NCBI GenBank assembly: GCA_013002475.1
Contig: JABDJM010000528.1
Span: forward strand, 1-13,141
Length of the DNA: 13,141 bases
Direction of reading: 5' to 3'
From: Saprospiraceae bacterium
Lineage (GTDB): Bacteria > Bacteroidota > Bacteroidia > Chitinophagales > Saprospiraceae
Part shown: piece by piece, positions 7,383-13,141 of the stretch
Layout of the letters: each line of letters opens with the position of its first letter
How positions within the stretch are numbered: the stretch's first letter is position 1
Notes under the pieces: generated by a model
The model's input: the letters and a program-made list of their open reading frames with translations, nothing else
What the model was told of the DNA's origin: nothing
Database searches by the model: none
Made by a program: the position numbers and the translations under genes

Positions 7383-8135
7383 ATGTACAAGAACAAAAAA
7401 GTCATCGTCGTTTTGCCCGCCTATAATGCGGCCCTTACCCTCGAACAGACTTATGCCGAGATCCCCTTTGACCTGGTGGATGAGATCATCCTGTGTGATG
7501 ATGCAAGTAAGGATAATACAAGTCAACTAGCCAAAACTATTGGAATTCAACATGTGATCGTGCATGAAGAGAATAAGGGTTACGGAGGAAATCAAAAAAG
7601 TCTGTACAATAAAGCTCTGGCACTTGGAGGAGACATCGTGATTATGTTGCACCCCGATTATCAATACACTCCGAAGTTGATCCCGGCAATGGTGAATATA
7701 ATCGGGGATGATCTGTATCCTGTAGTTCTTGGTTCAAGAATTCTTGGTGTTGGAGCCCTCAATGGCGGAATGCCTCTGTACAAGTATATCGCCAACAGGT
7801 TTCTAACCCTTTTTCAAAACTTACTTATAGGATACAAACTCTCGGAGTACCATACCGGATATCGCGCATTCTCAAAAGAAGTCCTGGAGAGAATTAACTA
7901 CAATATTAACAACGACGACTTTGTCTTCGACAATGAGATGCTAAGTCAAATAATCTTTGCGGGATTTCATATCGGAGAGGTGACTTGTCCGACCAAGTAT
8001 TTCGAAGAAGCCAGCTCGATTAACTTTAGACGATCGTCAAAATACGGGCTGGGTGTATTGAGAGTATCAATTGTTCATTTCCTTCAGCGGATCGGACTCG
8101 CCAATTCAAAATTGTACAGGAAAAAGAATGCCTGA
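7383..8135 (+). CDS. Family 2 glycosyltransferase (dolichyl-phosphate-mannose-synthase-like)
   Basis: The protein is 250 residues from the ATG at 7383 and has a GT-A fold of the GT2/DPM1-like group. The nucleotide-binding strand is VIVVLPAYNA (near the N terminus), CDDASKDNT is the first Asp motif, ENKGYGGNQ the conserved Gly-rich loop, and MLHPDYQY the DxD-equivalent region. NDDFVFDNEM (around 180) is the catalytic base region, and CPTKYFEEASSINFRRS closes the domain. There is no multi-helix membrane tail, so the enzyme is cytoplasmic or peripheral. By family it moves a sugar from a nucleotide donor, possibly to polyprenyl phosphate; donor and acceptor cannot be read here. It stands alone rather than in a polysaccharide cluster, with its own promoter box. 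The stop codon is the first half-site of a 16-bp palindrome (8133-8148). Confidence 0.9.
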   Translation: MYKNKKVIVVLPAYNAALTLEQTYAEIPFDLVDEIILCDDASKDNTSQLAKTIGIQHVIVHEENKGYGGNQKSLYNKALALGGDIVIMLHPDYQYTPKLIPAMVNIIGDDLYPVVLGSRILGVGALNGGMPLYKYIANRFLTLFQNLLIGYKLSEYHTGYRAFSKEVLERINYNINNDDFVFDNEMLSQIIFAGFHIGEVTCPTKYFEEASSINFRRSSKYGLGVLRVSIVHFLQRIGLANSKLYRKKNA

Positions 8136-8148
8136 TCAGATCTGATCA
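8133..8148. repeat. Perfect 16-bp palindrome TGATCAGATCTGATCA
   Basis: The sequence equals its own reverse complement, holds three GATC sites, and begins with the glycosyltransferase TGA stop. It can form a 6-bp stem with a GATC loop. There is no T-run after it, so it is not a normal intrinsic terminator. Confidence 0.6.
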
Positions 8149-8167
8149 AATAGATTCCTAGTCAAGA

Positions 8168-8248
8168 TTAGTTTCCAGATACCTGGAACGCTTTCCGGCC
8201 GAAATATATGGCGGCCAGAACCAGTGTGTAGATTAAAGTTGCTGTCAT
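8168..8248 (-). CDS. Candidate 26-residue single-pass membrane protein
   Basis: In the 221-base gap between the glycosyltransferase and TIGR02757 genes, the minus strand has an ATG (8248) and an open frame of 26 codons ending in TAA (8168-8170). The product is one hydrophobic helix (LIYTLVLAAIYF, residues 5-16) followed by a positively charged end (GRKAFQVSGN), the form of known bacterial small membrane proteins, oriented with its C terminus inside by the positive-inside rule. It lies antisense to nothing. I see no ribosome-binding sequence, as is usual in this phylum, and only a poor -7-like TATATTCA upstream. It could be a chance frame; membrane-like composition in an otherwise unexplained gap is the whole argument. 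Function unknown. Confidence 0.4.
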   Translation of the reverse strand: MTATLIYTLVLAAIYFGRKAFQVSGN

Positions 8249-8356
8249 ATTGCGATGTGAATATAGAAAAAACGCCCAATTTGGCCCCGGATTGAGCTAA
8301 AAAGCAAGTTATTTTGACGCACTATTTGCATTGCTCTCTTATTCAAGAAATCTAAG

Positions 8357-9154
8357 ATGTCTAAGTCCCTGGAAGACAATAAACTAAAAGAGATGCTGGA
8401 TAAGGCGGTAGACCGTTTTAACAGGCCCAGTTTCATTCCGGAGGACCCGATTAGCATTCCCCATCGATTTTCGATACTTCAGGACAGGGAGATTATAGGA
8501 TTTTGGACTGCCATGCTTTCATGGGGCCAAAGAAAAACCATCCTTTCAAAAGCCACTCAGCTGATCGAATTAATGGGTGGAAGCCCATATGACTTTGTTC
8601 TCAATCATAAGGACAAGGATCTAATTCCATTTCTTGAATTCAAACACAGGACATTCCAGGCAACCGATACTCTTTACTTCCTTGATTTCTTTCGCAGATA
8701 CTATAACCAGAATGAAAGTCTTGAACATGCATTCTCTAGATTTTTAGAACCCGAGGACGAAACAGTTGAACCAGCCTTAATCGGGTTTCAAAAAGTCTTT
8801 TTCGATCACCCCAACGCCCCGCAAAGGACGCGAAAGCATGTGGCCAGTCCGGCAAGAAAAAGTACCTGCAAGAGGCTAAATATGTTTTTGAGATGGATGG
8901 TTCGGAAGGATAAACAGAAAGTAGATTTTGGAGATTGGAAATCTATCAGGATGGATCAATTACAAATCCCCTTTGATGTTCATGTAGAAAGAGTCGCACG
9001 ACACTATGGCCTGATCAAAAGAAAGCAAAGAGATTGGCGTACCGTTTTGGAATTGACAAGCAGACTAAAAGACTTTGATCCGAAAGATCCCGTCAAATAT
9101 GATTACGCACTTTTTGGAATGGGAGTCTTAGGAAGAATAGATGGGCAAGATTGA
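8357..9154 (+). CDS. TIGR02757 (DUF2400) family protein
   Basis: The 265 residues match the TIGR02757 family along their full length: an N-terminal helical region with EDPISIPHRFS (29-39) and IIGFWTAMLSWGQRKTI, the middle motif CKRLNMFLRWMVRKD, and the C-terminal signatures VDFGDW, LQIPFDVHVERVARHYGL and FDPKDPVKYDYALFGMGVLG. It has no signal peptide or membrane helix. The function is not established; the all-helical pattern with IPFDVHV recalls HhH-GPD DNA-glycosylase-like folds, so nucleic-acid binding is a fair guess but no more. The ATG at 8357 gives the family's normal length and N terminus. A TATTTG box lies ~28 bases upstream. A bidirectional terminator at 9161 separates it from the convergent DUF4783 gene. 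Confidence 0.88.
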   Translation: MSKSLEDNKLKEMLDKAVDRFNRPSFIPEDPISIPHRFSILQDREIIGFWTAMLSWGQRKTILSKATQLIELMGGSPYDFVLNHKDKDLIPFLEFKHRTFQATDTLYFLDFFRRYYNQNESLEHAFSRFLEPEDETVEPALIGFQKVFFDHPNAPQRTRKHVASPARKSTCKRLNMFLRWMVRKDKQKVDFGDWKSIRMDQLQIPFDVHVERVARHYGLIKRKQRDWRTVLELTSRLKDFDPKDPVKYDYALFGMGVLGRIDGQD

Positions 9155-9160
9155 TCCAAA

Positions 9161-9188
9161 AAAAAGGGTTCCTATCAGCCCCCTTTTT
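9161..9188. terminator. Bidirectional terminator between TIGR02757 and DUF4783 genes
   Basis: The stem AAAAAGGG (9161-9168) with CCCTTTTT (9181-9188) has a 12-base loop. The plus strand ends in TTTTT and the minus strand in eight T, so it can stop both convergent transcripts, whose stop codons lie 7 bases to either side. Confidence 0.85.
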
Positions 9189-9195
9189 CAGTTGA

Positions 9196-9576
9196 CTATT
9201 TTCGGTTAAATCGTAACTCCTGGATGACCTCCTGACCCTTAAGGCCATTTAAGTAGATGTATACCCGGAAACTACCGGAAGAAGTTTTAAGATCCCCGAT
9301 CACATATCTGGAATCCTTCCCAAGAGACGTTCCTTCATGAGTCTGGCTATAACCAGCCGGGGTATGAGAACTGAAAAAGTTTTTTACAATTGTAACCGCT
9401 TCATTTTTGGGATAGAAATCAAAATCATCCCCTATGCTGATTTCGACAGATTTATCAAAATAAGGCCGAAGCGCTTCTGCATCTCCACTGGATATAGCAT
9501 CAGATATTTTGGTCAGATTGGTCTGAACCAAAAATATTCCCGATAGGCTGAATACAATTACAAGTAGGCTTTTCAT
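9196..9576 (-). CDS. DUF4783 family secreted protein
   Basis: The 126 residues carry an N-terminal signal sequence (MKSLLVIVFSLSGIFLVQ) and then a compact alpha/beta domain typical of DUF4783: ISDAISSGDAEALRPYFDKSVEIS, a helix with AVTIVKNFFSSH, and the strands YVIGDLKTSSGSFRVYIYL and GQEVIQELRF. The fold belongs to the NTF2-like half-barrel type by pattern. It is a small periplasmic or envelope protein of unknown role found in Bacteroidota. The ATG at 9576 was chosen; an in-frame TTG at 9597 falls in the promoter region. TTG-N19-TATTTG lies 18 bases upstream. It is monocistronic, ending at the shared terminator. Confidence 0.88.
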   Translation of the reverse strand: MKSLLVIVFSLSGIFLVQTNLTKISDAISSGDAEALRPYFDKSVEISIGDDFDFYPKNEAVTIVKNFFSSHTPAGYSQTHEGTSLGKDSRYVIGDLKTSSGSFRVYIYLNGLKGQEVIQELRFNRK

Positions 9577-9594
9577 AATACATCGGATTATTAG

Positions 9595-9622
9595 CAAATA
9601 GGTCTTTCAACCTGGTGGTCAA
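9595..9622 (-). promoter_or_regulatory. Possible promoter of the DUF4783 gene
   Basis: On the minus strand TTG (9622-9620), 19 bases and TATTTG (9600-9595) precede the ATG by 18 bases. A second candidate, a full TAAATTTG box, lies at 9626-9633, 49 bases upstream of the ATG. Only one need be used. Confidence 0.35.
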
Positions 9623-9891
9623 CACCAAATTTAGTACCGATTATTAGACGATTCAAGTTTTCACTTTGTAACAGCGAAAAATTTATTGCCTTTAAATCTA
9701 GGCTATTCTGTGGCTAATTTGGCCCTTTTCAAGGCATAACTACCTCTATTTGAGGGCTATATACAAAACGAACCCCTTATTGTTAAATTATGTTAAGAGT
9801 CTTGAAGTTTTCCACAGAGACTGATTTTTCTTCCCTTTGGAAAAGATTTTCTGCAACTGCTGAACGTCCTGATTTGTTGTAATTTCCGGCC
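9623..9891 (+). other. Intergenic region before gpmI, no gene seen
   Basis: This AT-rich stretch separates the divergent DUF4783 and gpmI genes. I find no coding frame, tRNA or strong hairpin. One TTTTCCACA (9808-9816) resembles a DnaA box but is isolated. The gpmI promoter should be here; GATTTG ends 15 bases before the ATG but is a weak match. Confidence 0.5.
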
Positions 9892-11415
9892 ATGTTAGAA
9901 AAAAAAGTCATGCTGATCATATTGGATGGCTGGGGTCTTGGAAAGATCCCTGAAGTATCTGCCATCAATGGGGCAGATACCCCAATTATGGATCAGCTTT
10001 ATAAAGATTATCCGAATGCAGAGTTGGCCACTTCAGGGGAGGCTGTGGGTCTTCCCGAAGGGCAGATGGGAAATTCTGAGGTGGGCCATTTGAATATTGG
10101 TGCCGGGAGAATTGTATACCAGGAACTAGCAAGAATTCACAAGGCCATAAAGGATGGAAGCCTGAAGGAGAACGAAGTTCTGCAGAGTACTTTTAATCGG
10201 GTAAAAGCCAAGGGGAACGCTCTTCACCTTATCGGGCTTGTATCAGACGGAGGAGTTCACTCACATATTGATCATTTGTTATCACTTGTAGATTACGCCA
10301 GGGAGGCTGGGCTGGAAAAAATTTTCGTGCATGCCTTTACAGATGGCAGGGATGTCGCTCCGGATAGCGGTATTGAATTCCTGAGGACTTTGAAAGAAAA
10401 GATGGATGCTGGTCCAGGTGAATTGGTCAGTGTGACTGGCAGGTACTATGCTATGGACCGTGATCAAAGATGGGAAAGAACCCGACTTGCATATGATTGC
10501 CTTGTTCATGGGAAGGGCGATGAGACCCTGGATGTATTGACAACTGTGAAAGAAAGATATGATCGCAACGAGACAGATGAGTTTATTAAGCCCATGCATT
10601 TGGTCCGACCTGATGGAACTAAGCCTGGATTGATCGAGGAAGGCGATACTGTATTGTGTTTTAATTTTCGCACCGACAGACCCCGACAAATTACCCGGGC
10701 ATTAAGTCAGGAAGATTTTCCGGACCATGGTATGAATAAGATACCTCTTGATTTCGTTACCATGACCTCTTACGATGCGACCTTTGAAGGGATCGACGTT
10801 CTTTTCAAAAAATCAAATCTCGAAAACACCCTGGGCGATATACTTTCCAATTCGGAGAAAACCCAAGTTCGAATAGCGGAAACGGAAAAATACCGTCATG
10901 TTACCTTCTTCTTCAATGGAGGTAGAGAAGAGCCGTTTTCAGGAGAAAAGCGAATTATGATTCCTTCTCCAAAAGTGGCAACCTATGATCTGCAACCAGA
11001 AATGTCAGCCGATGAGGTTACCAATGCCATAATTGAAGAGATCAAAGATCAGCACCCGGATTTCATCTGTCTGAATTTCGCCAACCCAGATATGGTTGGT
11101 CATACGGGTATCATGGAAGCTGCCATCAAAGCGGTGTCGACGGTAGATGGCTGCCTTGGATCCATTCTGGAGGTTGGTAAGCCTGCAGGTTATGAGTTCA
11201 TTATTATTGCTGACCATGGCAATGCAGATATCATGATTAATCCTGATGGTAGTCCACACACGGCGCACACTACCAACCCGGTTCCTATTATTTATGTTGG
11301 GGATCGATACTCGAAAATAAAGAGTGGAAAATTAGCTGATATAGCGCCAACAATCCTCCATTTATTAGGGGTAGAAATTCCTTCAGAAATGGATGGCGAA
11401 ATTTTAGTGGCATGA
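9892..11415 (+). CDS. gpmI: 2,3-bisphosphoglycerate-independent phosphoglycerate mutase
   Basis: This cytosolic glycolytic enzyme interconverts 3- and 2-phosphoglycerate using two metal ions (usually Mn2+) and a phosphoserine intermediate. The 507 residues are full length. Visible catalytic residues match the Bacillus enzyme with a shift of at most three: D12 in LDGWG, the nucleophile S62 in MGNSEVGH, D400 and H404 in NPDMVGHTG, D441 and H442 in IADHGNAD, and H459 in TAHTTNPVP. Substrate-binding motifs are DGRDVAP (151-157), GRYYAMDRDQRW (183-194) and FNFRTDRPRQ (257-266). The phosphatase domain is split by the phosphotransferase domain (about 80-300) as in the family. The ATG at 9892 places DGWG normally. 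The TGA stop overlaps the start of the lipoprotein gene (ATGA), so the two are translationally linked. Confidence 0.97.
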   Translation: MLEKKVMLIILDGWGLGKIPEVSAINGADTPIMDQLYKDYPNAELATSGEAVGLPEGQMGNSEVGHLNIGAGRIVYQELARIHKAIKDGSLKENEVLQSTFNRVKAKGNALHLIGLVSDGGVHSHIDHLLSLVDYAREAGLEKIFVHAFTDGRDVAPDSGIEFLRTLKEKMDAGPGELVSVTGRYYAMDRDQRWERTRLAYDCLVHGKGDETLDVLTTVKERYDRNETDEFIKPMHLVRPDGTKPGLIEEGDTVLCFNFRTDRPRQITRALSQEDFPDHGMNKIPLDFVTMTSYDATFEGIDVLFKKSNLENTLGDILSNSEKTQVRIAETEKYRHVTFFFNGGREEPFSGEKRIMIPSPKVATYDLQPEMSADEVTNAIIEEIKDQHPDFICLNFANPDMVGHTGIMEAAIKAVSTVDGCLGSILEVGKPAGYEFIIIADHGNADIMINPDGSPHTAHTTNPVPIIYVGDRYSKIKSGKLADIAPTILHLLGVEIPSEMDGEILVA

Positions 11416-11957
11416 TGCGAAATTCTCTAATAGCATTTTTGATCTTCTCGATTCTTGGATGTTCTGGTCAATCTGCACAAGGTCCTCCGGAAAAAGCATT
11501 TTTTGACCTGGCAAGGTACTTTGAAGATCAGATAGCAAAAGGTGAAGGGCGTCCTTTAGGTGTTTCGAAAACGACATTGGTAGATGAGGATATTCAGGAA
11601 GTGGTAGTGGAAGAGGTCGATCTGAAAAAGGAACTGAAACTATTTGCTGAATCAGATATTAATAAGATCGCCTGGATTGAAAAGTATCGGTCCGATACCC
11701 TAACTATTTCTGAGAATCATCAAAGGGTTATCTATGAATGTCTGGATACAGAGCTTCGTACTCAAAGGGTAGAAATCGATTTTCTGGGAGATTATGTCGG
11801 TGCCATCAATATTCATAACCGATTAAAAAGTATGATCATGGACACTGATCAATATTTAAGTTACAAACCGGAGATCGGATATTCTGTTGAGATCCGTCAG
11901 CAGGGAAAACTACAGAAGGGACATCATTATAAGACTGAGGCTGTCTTTGGAAATTAG
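11412..11957 (+). CDS. Small lipoprotein of unknown function
   Basis: The 181 residues begin MMRNSLIAFLIFSILGCSG, a lipoprotein signal with lipobox ILGC (cysteine 17 from the first Met), so the mature protein is lipid-anchored in the envelope. The rest is hydrophilic, with an acidic stretch (VDEDIQEVVVEEVDLKKEL) and a C-terminal beta-like region (IGYSVEIRQQGKLQKGHHYKTEAVFGN). I do not recognise a domain. Two start codons are possible, ATG at 11412 (overlapping the gpmI stop as ATGA) and ATG at 11415; the first is used here. It has no separate promoter and should be co-transcribed with gpmI. A perfect hairpin terminator lies 89 bases downstream. A functional link to phosphoglycerate mutase is not evident. 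Confidence 0.85.
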   Translation: MMRNSLIAFLIFSILGCSGQSAQGPPEKAFFDLARYFEDQIAKGEGRPLGVSKTTLVDEDIQEVVVEEVDLKKELKLFAESDINKIAWIEKYRSDTLTISENHQRVIYECLDTELRTQRVEIDFLGDYVGAINIHNRLKSMIMDTDQYLSYKPEIGYSVEIRQQGKLQKGHHYKTEAVFGN

Positions 11958-11998
11958 ATTAGTTCCACAATCGATGCTGTGGCATTTACAATGCAAAC

Positions 11999-12028
11999 GT
12001 CCTAAAATGGAGAAAGCCCTGCTGCGTT
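11999..12028. repeat. 30-bp direct repeat, copy 1
   Basis: Thirty bases starting GTCCTAAAATGG and ending GCTGCGTT are identical to 12351-12380. Here the repeat runs into a different right side (AGCAGG), forming its own small hairpin (12018-12023 with 12029-12034). The left flank (CGATGCTGTGG at 11972-11982) resembles the 5S-derived sequence beside copy 2. Confidence 0.85.
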
Positions 12029-12046
12029 AGCAGGAACTCCGTTAAG

Positions 12047-12070
12047 AAAAGGTCCTTAATGGACCTTTTT
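12047..12070. terminator. Bidirectional terminator between the lipoprotein gene and the rRNA operon
   Basis: A perfect 9-bp stem, AAAAGGTCC (12047-12055) with GGACCTTTT (12061-12069), has a 5-base loop. It ends in TTTTT on the plus strand and TTTTCTT on the minus strand. It can stop gpmI-operon transcripts and rRNA read-through. Confidence 0.85.
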
Positions 12071-12163
12071 AGGAGAGACCCTACCTAACGGCAGGCAAGC
12101 CGAGACCTCCGGGCGAGGCGTTGAGTTTTTCTTGAAAAAGATATTTTCATCCTAATAGACAAT

Positions 12164-12338
12164 AGGCGGCGACACAGCCCGCCCGCTTTCGCGCCTGCCT
12201 GCAAAGGCACGCAGGCAGGGTTCCTTCCCTTGTCGAACTGTCGTTCGCCACTGCGACAAAGTCGCAGATAACTCAGTCATCACTAGGACATAGCAGCCTG
12301 ACTGCCTTTGGTAGTTACCATCGGCGCTGTGGGGCTTA
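12164..12338 (-). pseudogene. Remnant of a second 5S rRNA gene, split by an insert
   Basis: Twenty-three bases at 12316-12338 are identical to the middle of the intact 5S gene (12438-12460), and ten bases at 12164-12173 match its 3' end (12404-12413). Order and strand are those of a 5S gene, but the bases joining them are replaced by a structured GC-rich block and the 5' third is missing. I infer a decayed 5S copy; the short 3' match alone could be chance. Confidence 0.5.
12174..12315. repeat. GC-rich block of consecutive hairpins (palindromic repeat element)
   Basis: Three perfect stems follow one another: CCTGCCTGC/GCAGGCAGG (12194-12202, 12211-12219), CGAAC/GTTCG (12234-12238, 12243-12247) and CTGCGAC/GTCGCAG (12251-12257, 12261-12267). 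A related GC-rich stretch with GGCAGGCAAGCC lies at 12091-12102. Composition differs from the surrounding genes. It has the look of a dispersed intergenic repeat rather than a gene; copies elsewhere cannot be checked from this window. Confidence 0.55.
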
Positions 12339-12350
12339 GTATTTACTAGA

Positions 12351-12380
12351 GTCCTAAAATGGAGAAAGCCCTGCTGCGTT
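12351..12380. repeat. 30-bp direct repeat, copy 2
   Basis: This is identical to 11999-12028. Here it forms the left arm of the hairpin that follows the intact 5S gene, which is probably the original context. Confidence 0.85.
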
Positions 12381-12395
12381 TGCAACAAGGCTTTC
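12364..12395 (-). terminator. Hairpin after 5S rRNA, probable operon terminator
   Basis: The arms GAAAGCC (12364-12370) and GGCTTTC (12389-12395) plus inner pairs give a 14-position stem with two mismatches and a 4-base loop. It begins 9 bases after the 5S 3' end, past a run of seven T. The sequence after the stem (TCCATTTT) is a modest U-tract. Confidence 0.6.
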
Positions 12396-12404
12396 ATAAA
12401 AAAA

Positions 12405-12512
12405 GGCGGCGACCTACTCTCCCACTTGGTATAGCAGTACCATCGGCGCTGTGGGGCTTAACTTCTCTGTTCGGAATGGTAAGAGGTGGAACACCCACGC
12501 TATAGCCACCTA
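12405..12512 (-). rRNA. rrf: 5S ribosomal RNA
   Basis: On the minus strand the sequence starts near TTAGGTGGCTATAGCGTGGG, contains the universal loop region CCGAACAGAGAAGTTAAGCC and CGCCGATGGTACTGC, and ends GGGAGAGTAGGTCGCCGCC. The ends GGTGGC and GTCGCC pair as helix I. The length of about 108 nt is normal for Bacteroidota. Exact ends are uncertain by a few bases. It is the last gene of the rRNA operon, transcribed toward lower coordinates. Fragments of 5S sequence lie on both sides. Confidence 0.96.
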
Positions 12513-12548
12513 ATTCTTATAGTCGATTTAACGACCTATGTCTTTAAG
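12496..12548. repeat. 53-bp repeat over the 5S 5' end, copy 1
   Basis: This contains the first bases of the 5S gene and the spacer just before it. The first 23 bases are identical to 12598-12620, and the remainder matches with a few changes, including the GTCGATnTAACGACC hairpin. Confidence 0.8.
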
Positions 12549-12562
12549 CTAAAACGTATTCC

Positions 12563-12597
12563 CTTACCACTTTTGGTAAGATCCCGACCTGTCGGGA
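12563..12597. repeat. Two adjacent hairpins in the 23S-5S spacer
   Basis: CTTACCA/TGGTAAG (12563-12569, 12574-12580) and TCCCGA/TCGGGA (12582-12587, 12592-12597) lie side by side, directly at the edge of the second 5S 5' fragment. They may be an inserted palindromic unit or processing structures. Confidence 0.6.
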
Positions 12598-12649
12598 CAC
12601 GCTATAGCCACCTAATTCTTCTGGTCGATCTAACGACCAATATCTTAAG
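12598..12649. repeat. 52-bp repeat, copy 2 (truncated 5S 5' end plus leader)
   Basis: Read on the minus strand this gives the 5S leader and the first ~14-17 bases of 5S (AGGTGGCTATAGCGTG), then breaks off into the TCCCGA hairpin. It is an aborted 5S copy placed 102 bp ahead of the intact gene in the direction of transcription. Confidence 0.75.
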
Positions 12650-12744
12650 ATCTAGGATCAATTTTTTAATATTGACAAACTGGAAGTAGAAACGAGATAT
12701 TGATTTGCTCCGCGTTATACAAGTAAAATTATAGTTAAAAAAAA

Positions 12745-13141
<397 letters not shown>

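Noticed and set aside
9577..9597. TTG start extending the DUF4783 protein by seven residues
   Set aside because: It overlaps the TATTTG box and would put residues in front of a good signal peptide that starts at ATG 9576.
9808..9816. TTTTCCACA resembling a DnaA box, replication origin considered
   Set aside because: It is a single site without further boxes, an AT-rich unwinding element cluster or dnaA/dnaN neighbours.
12152..12397. Minus-strand 81-codon frame across the rRNA trailer
   Set aside because: It runs through the post-5S hairpin, the 30-bp repeat, a 5S fragment and three hairpins; each part is explained as non-coding sequence and the product resembles no protein family I know.
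12486..12689. Plus-strand frame over the 5S 5' end and the spacer
   Set aside because: It is antisense to 5S, and its internal repeats simply reflect the duplicated 5S leader.
12513..12744. tRNA gene in the 23S-5S spacer
   Set aside because: No cloverleaf, T-loop sequence or acceptor stem could be found; the spacer is explained by repeats and hairpins.

Overview
This is chromosomal sequence from a member of the Bacteroidota, most likely a marine Flavobacteriaceae-type organism. The evidence is lineage-restricted families (DUF5606, DUF4783, TIGR02757), a single-chain E1 alpha/beta 2-oxoacid dehydrogenase, starts without a Shine-Dalgarno sequence, several TAnnTTTG-type -7 boxes about 20 bases before start codons, and 5S/23S rRNA that reads as Bacteroidota. 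The protein-coding part is ordinary housekeeping or hypothetical content with moderate GC. I see no phage, transposase, CRISPR array, defence locus or biosynthetic cluster.

Layout. 1-837 is the 3' part of an MFS transporter, followed by a terminator. 987-1376 (-) is methylglyoxal synthase. 1645-2013 (+) is a small, possibly damaged secreted protein with a terminator. 2185-3843 (-) is a secreted S41-like protease with C-terminal TPR repeats. 4042-6532 (+) is an operon of the fused E1 dehydrogenase and a DUF5606 protein. Its 3' end overlaps a convergent gene for a membrane-anchored protein of unknown function (6529-7278, -). 7383-8135 (+) is a GT2 glycosyltransferase. 8168-8248 (-) is a candidate 26-residue membrane protein. 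8357-9154 (+) is a TIGR02757 protein, converging through a shared bidirectional terminator on a DUF4783 protein (9196-9576, -). 9892-11957 (+) is cofactor-independent phosphoglycerate mutase overlapping a small lipoprotein gene.

From about 12 kb to the end lies the 3' end of an rRNA operon on the minus strand: the last ~400 nt of 23S, a spacer without tRNA, and one intact 5S gene. The surroundings are the most unusual part of the window. Pieces of 5S sequence lie both before and after the intact gene, two copies of a 30-bp terminator-associated repeat lie 352 bp apart, and a GC-rich block of consecutive hairpins sits between two 5S-derived fragments. The simplest reading is a decayed tandem 5S duplication invaded by a palindromic repeat element.

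Functional links are loose. Methylglyoxal synthase (at dihydroxyacetone phosphate) and phosphoglycerate mutase both act in or beside lower glycolysis, and the E1 enzyme feeds acyl-CoA metabolism, but they sit in separate transcription units. E2 and E3 partners of the dehydrogenase are not in the window.
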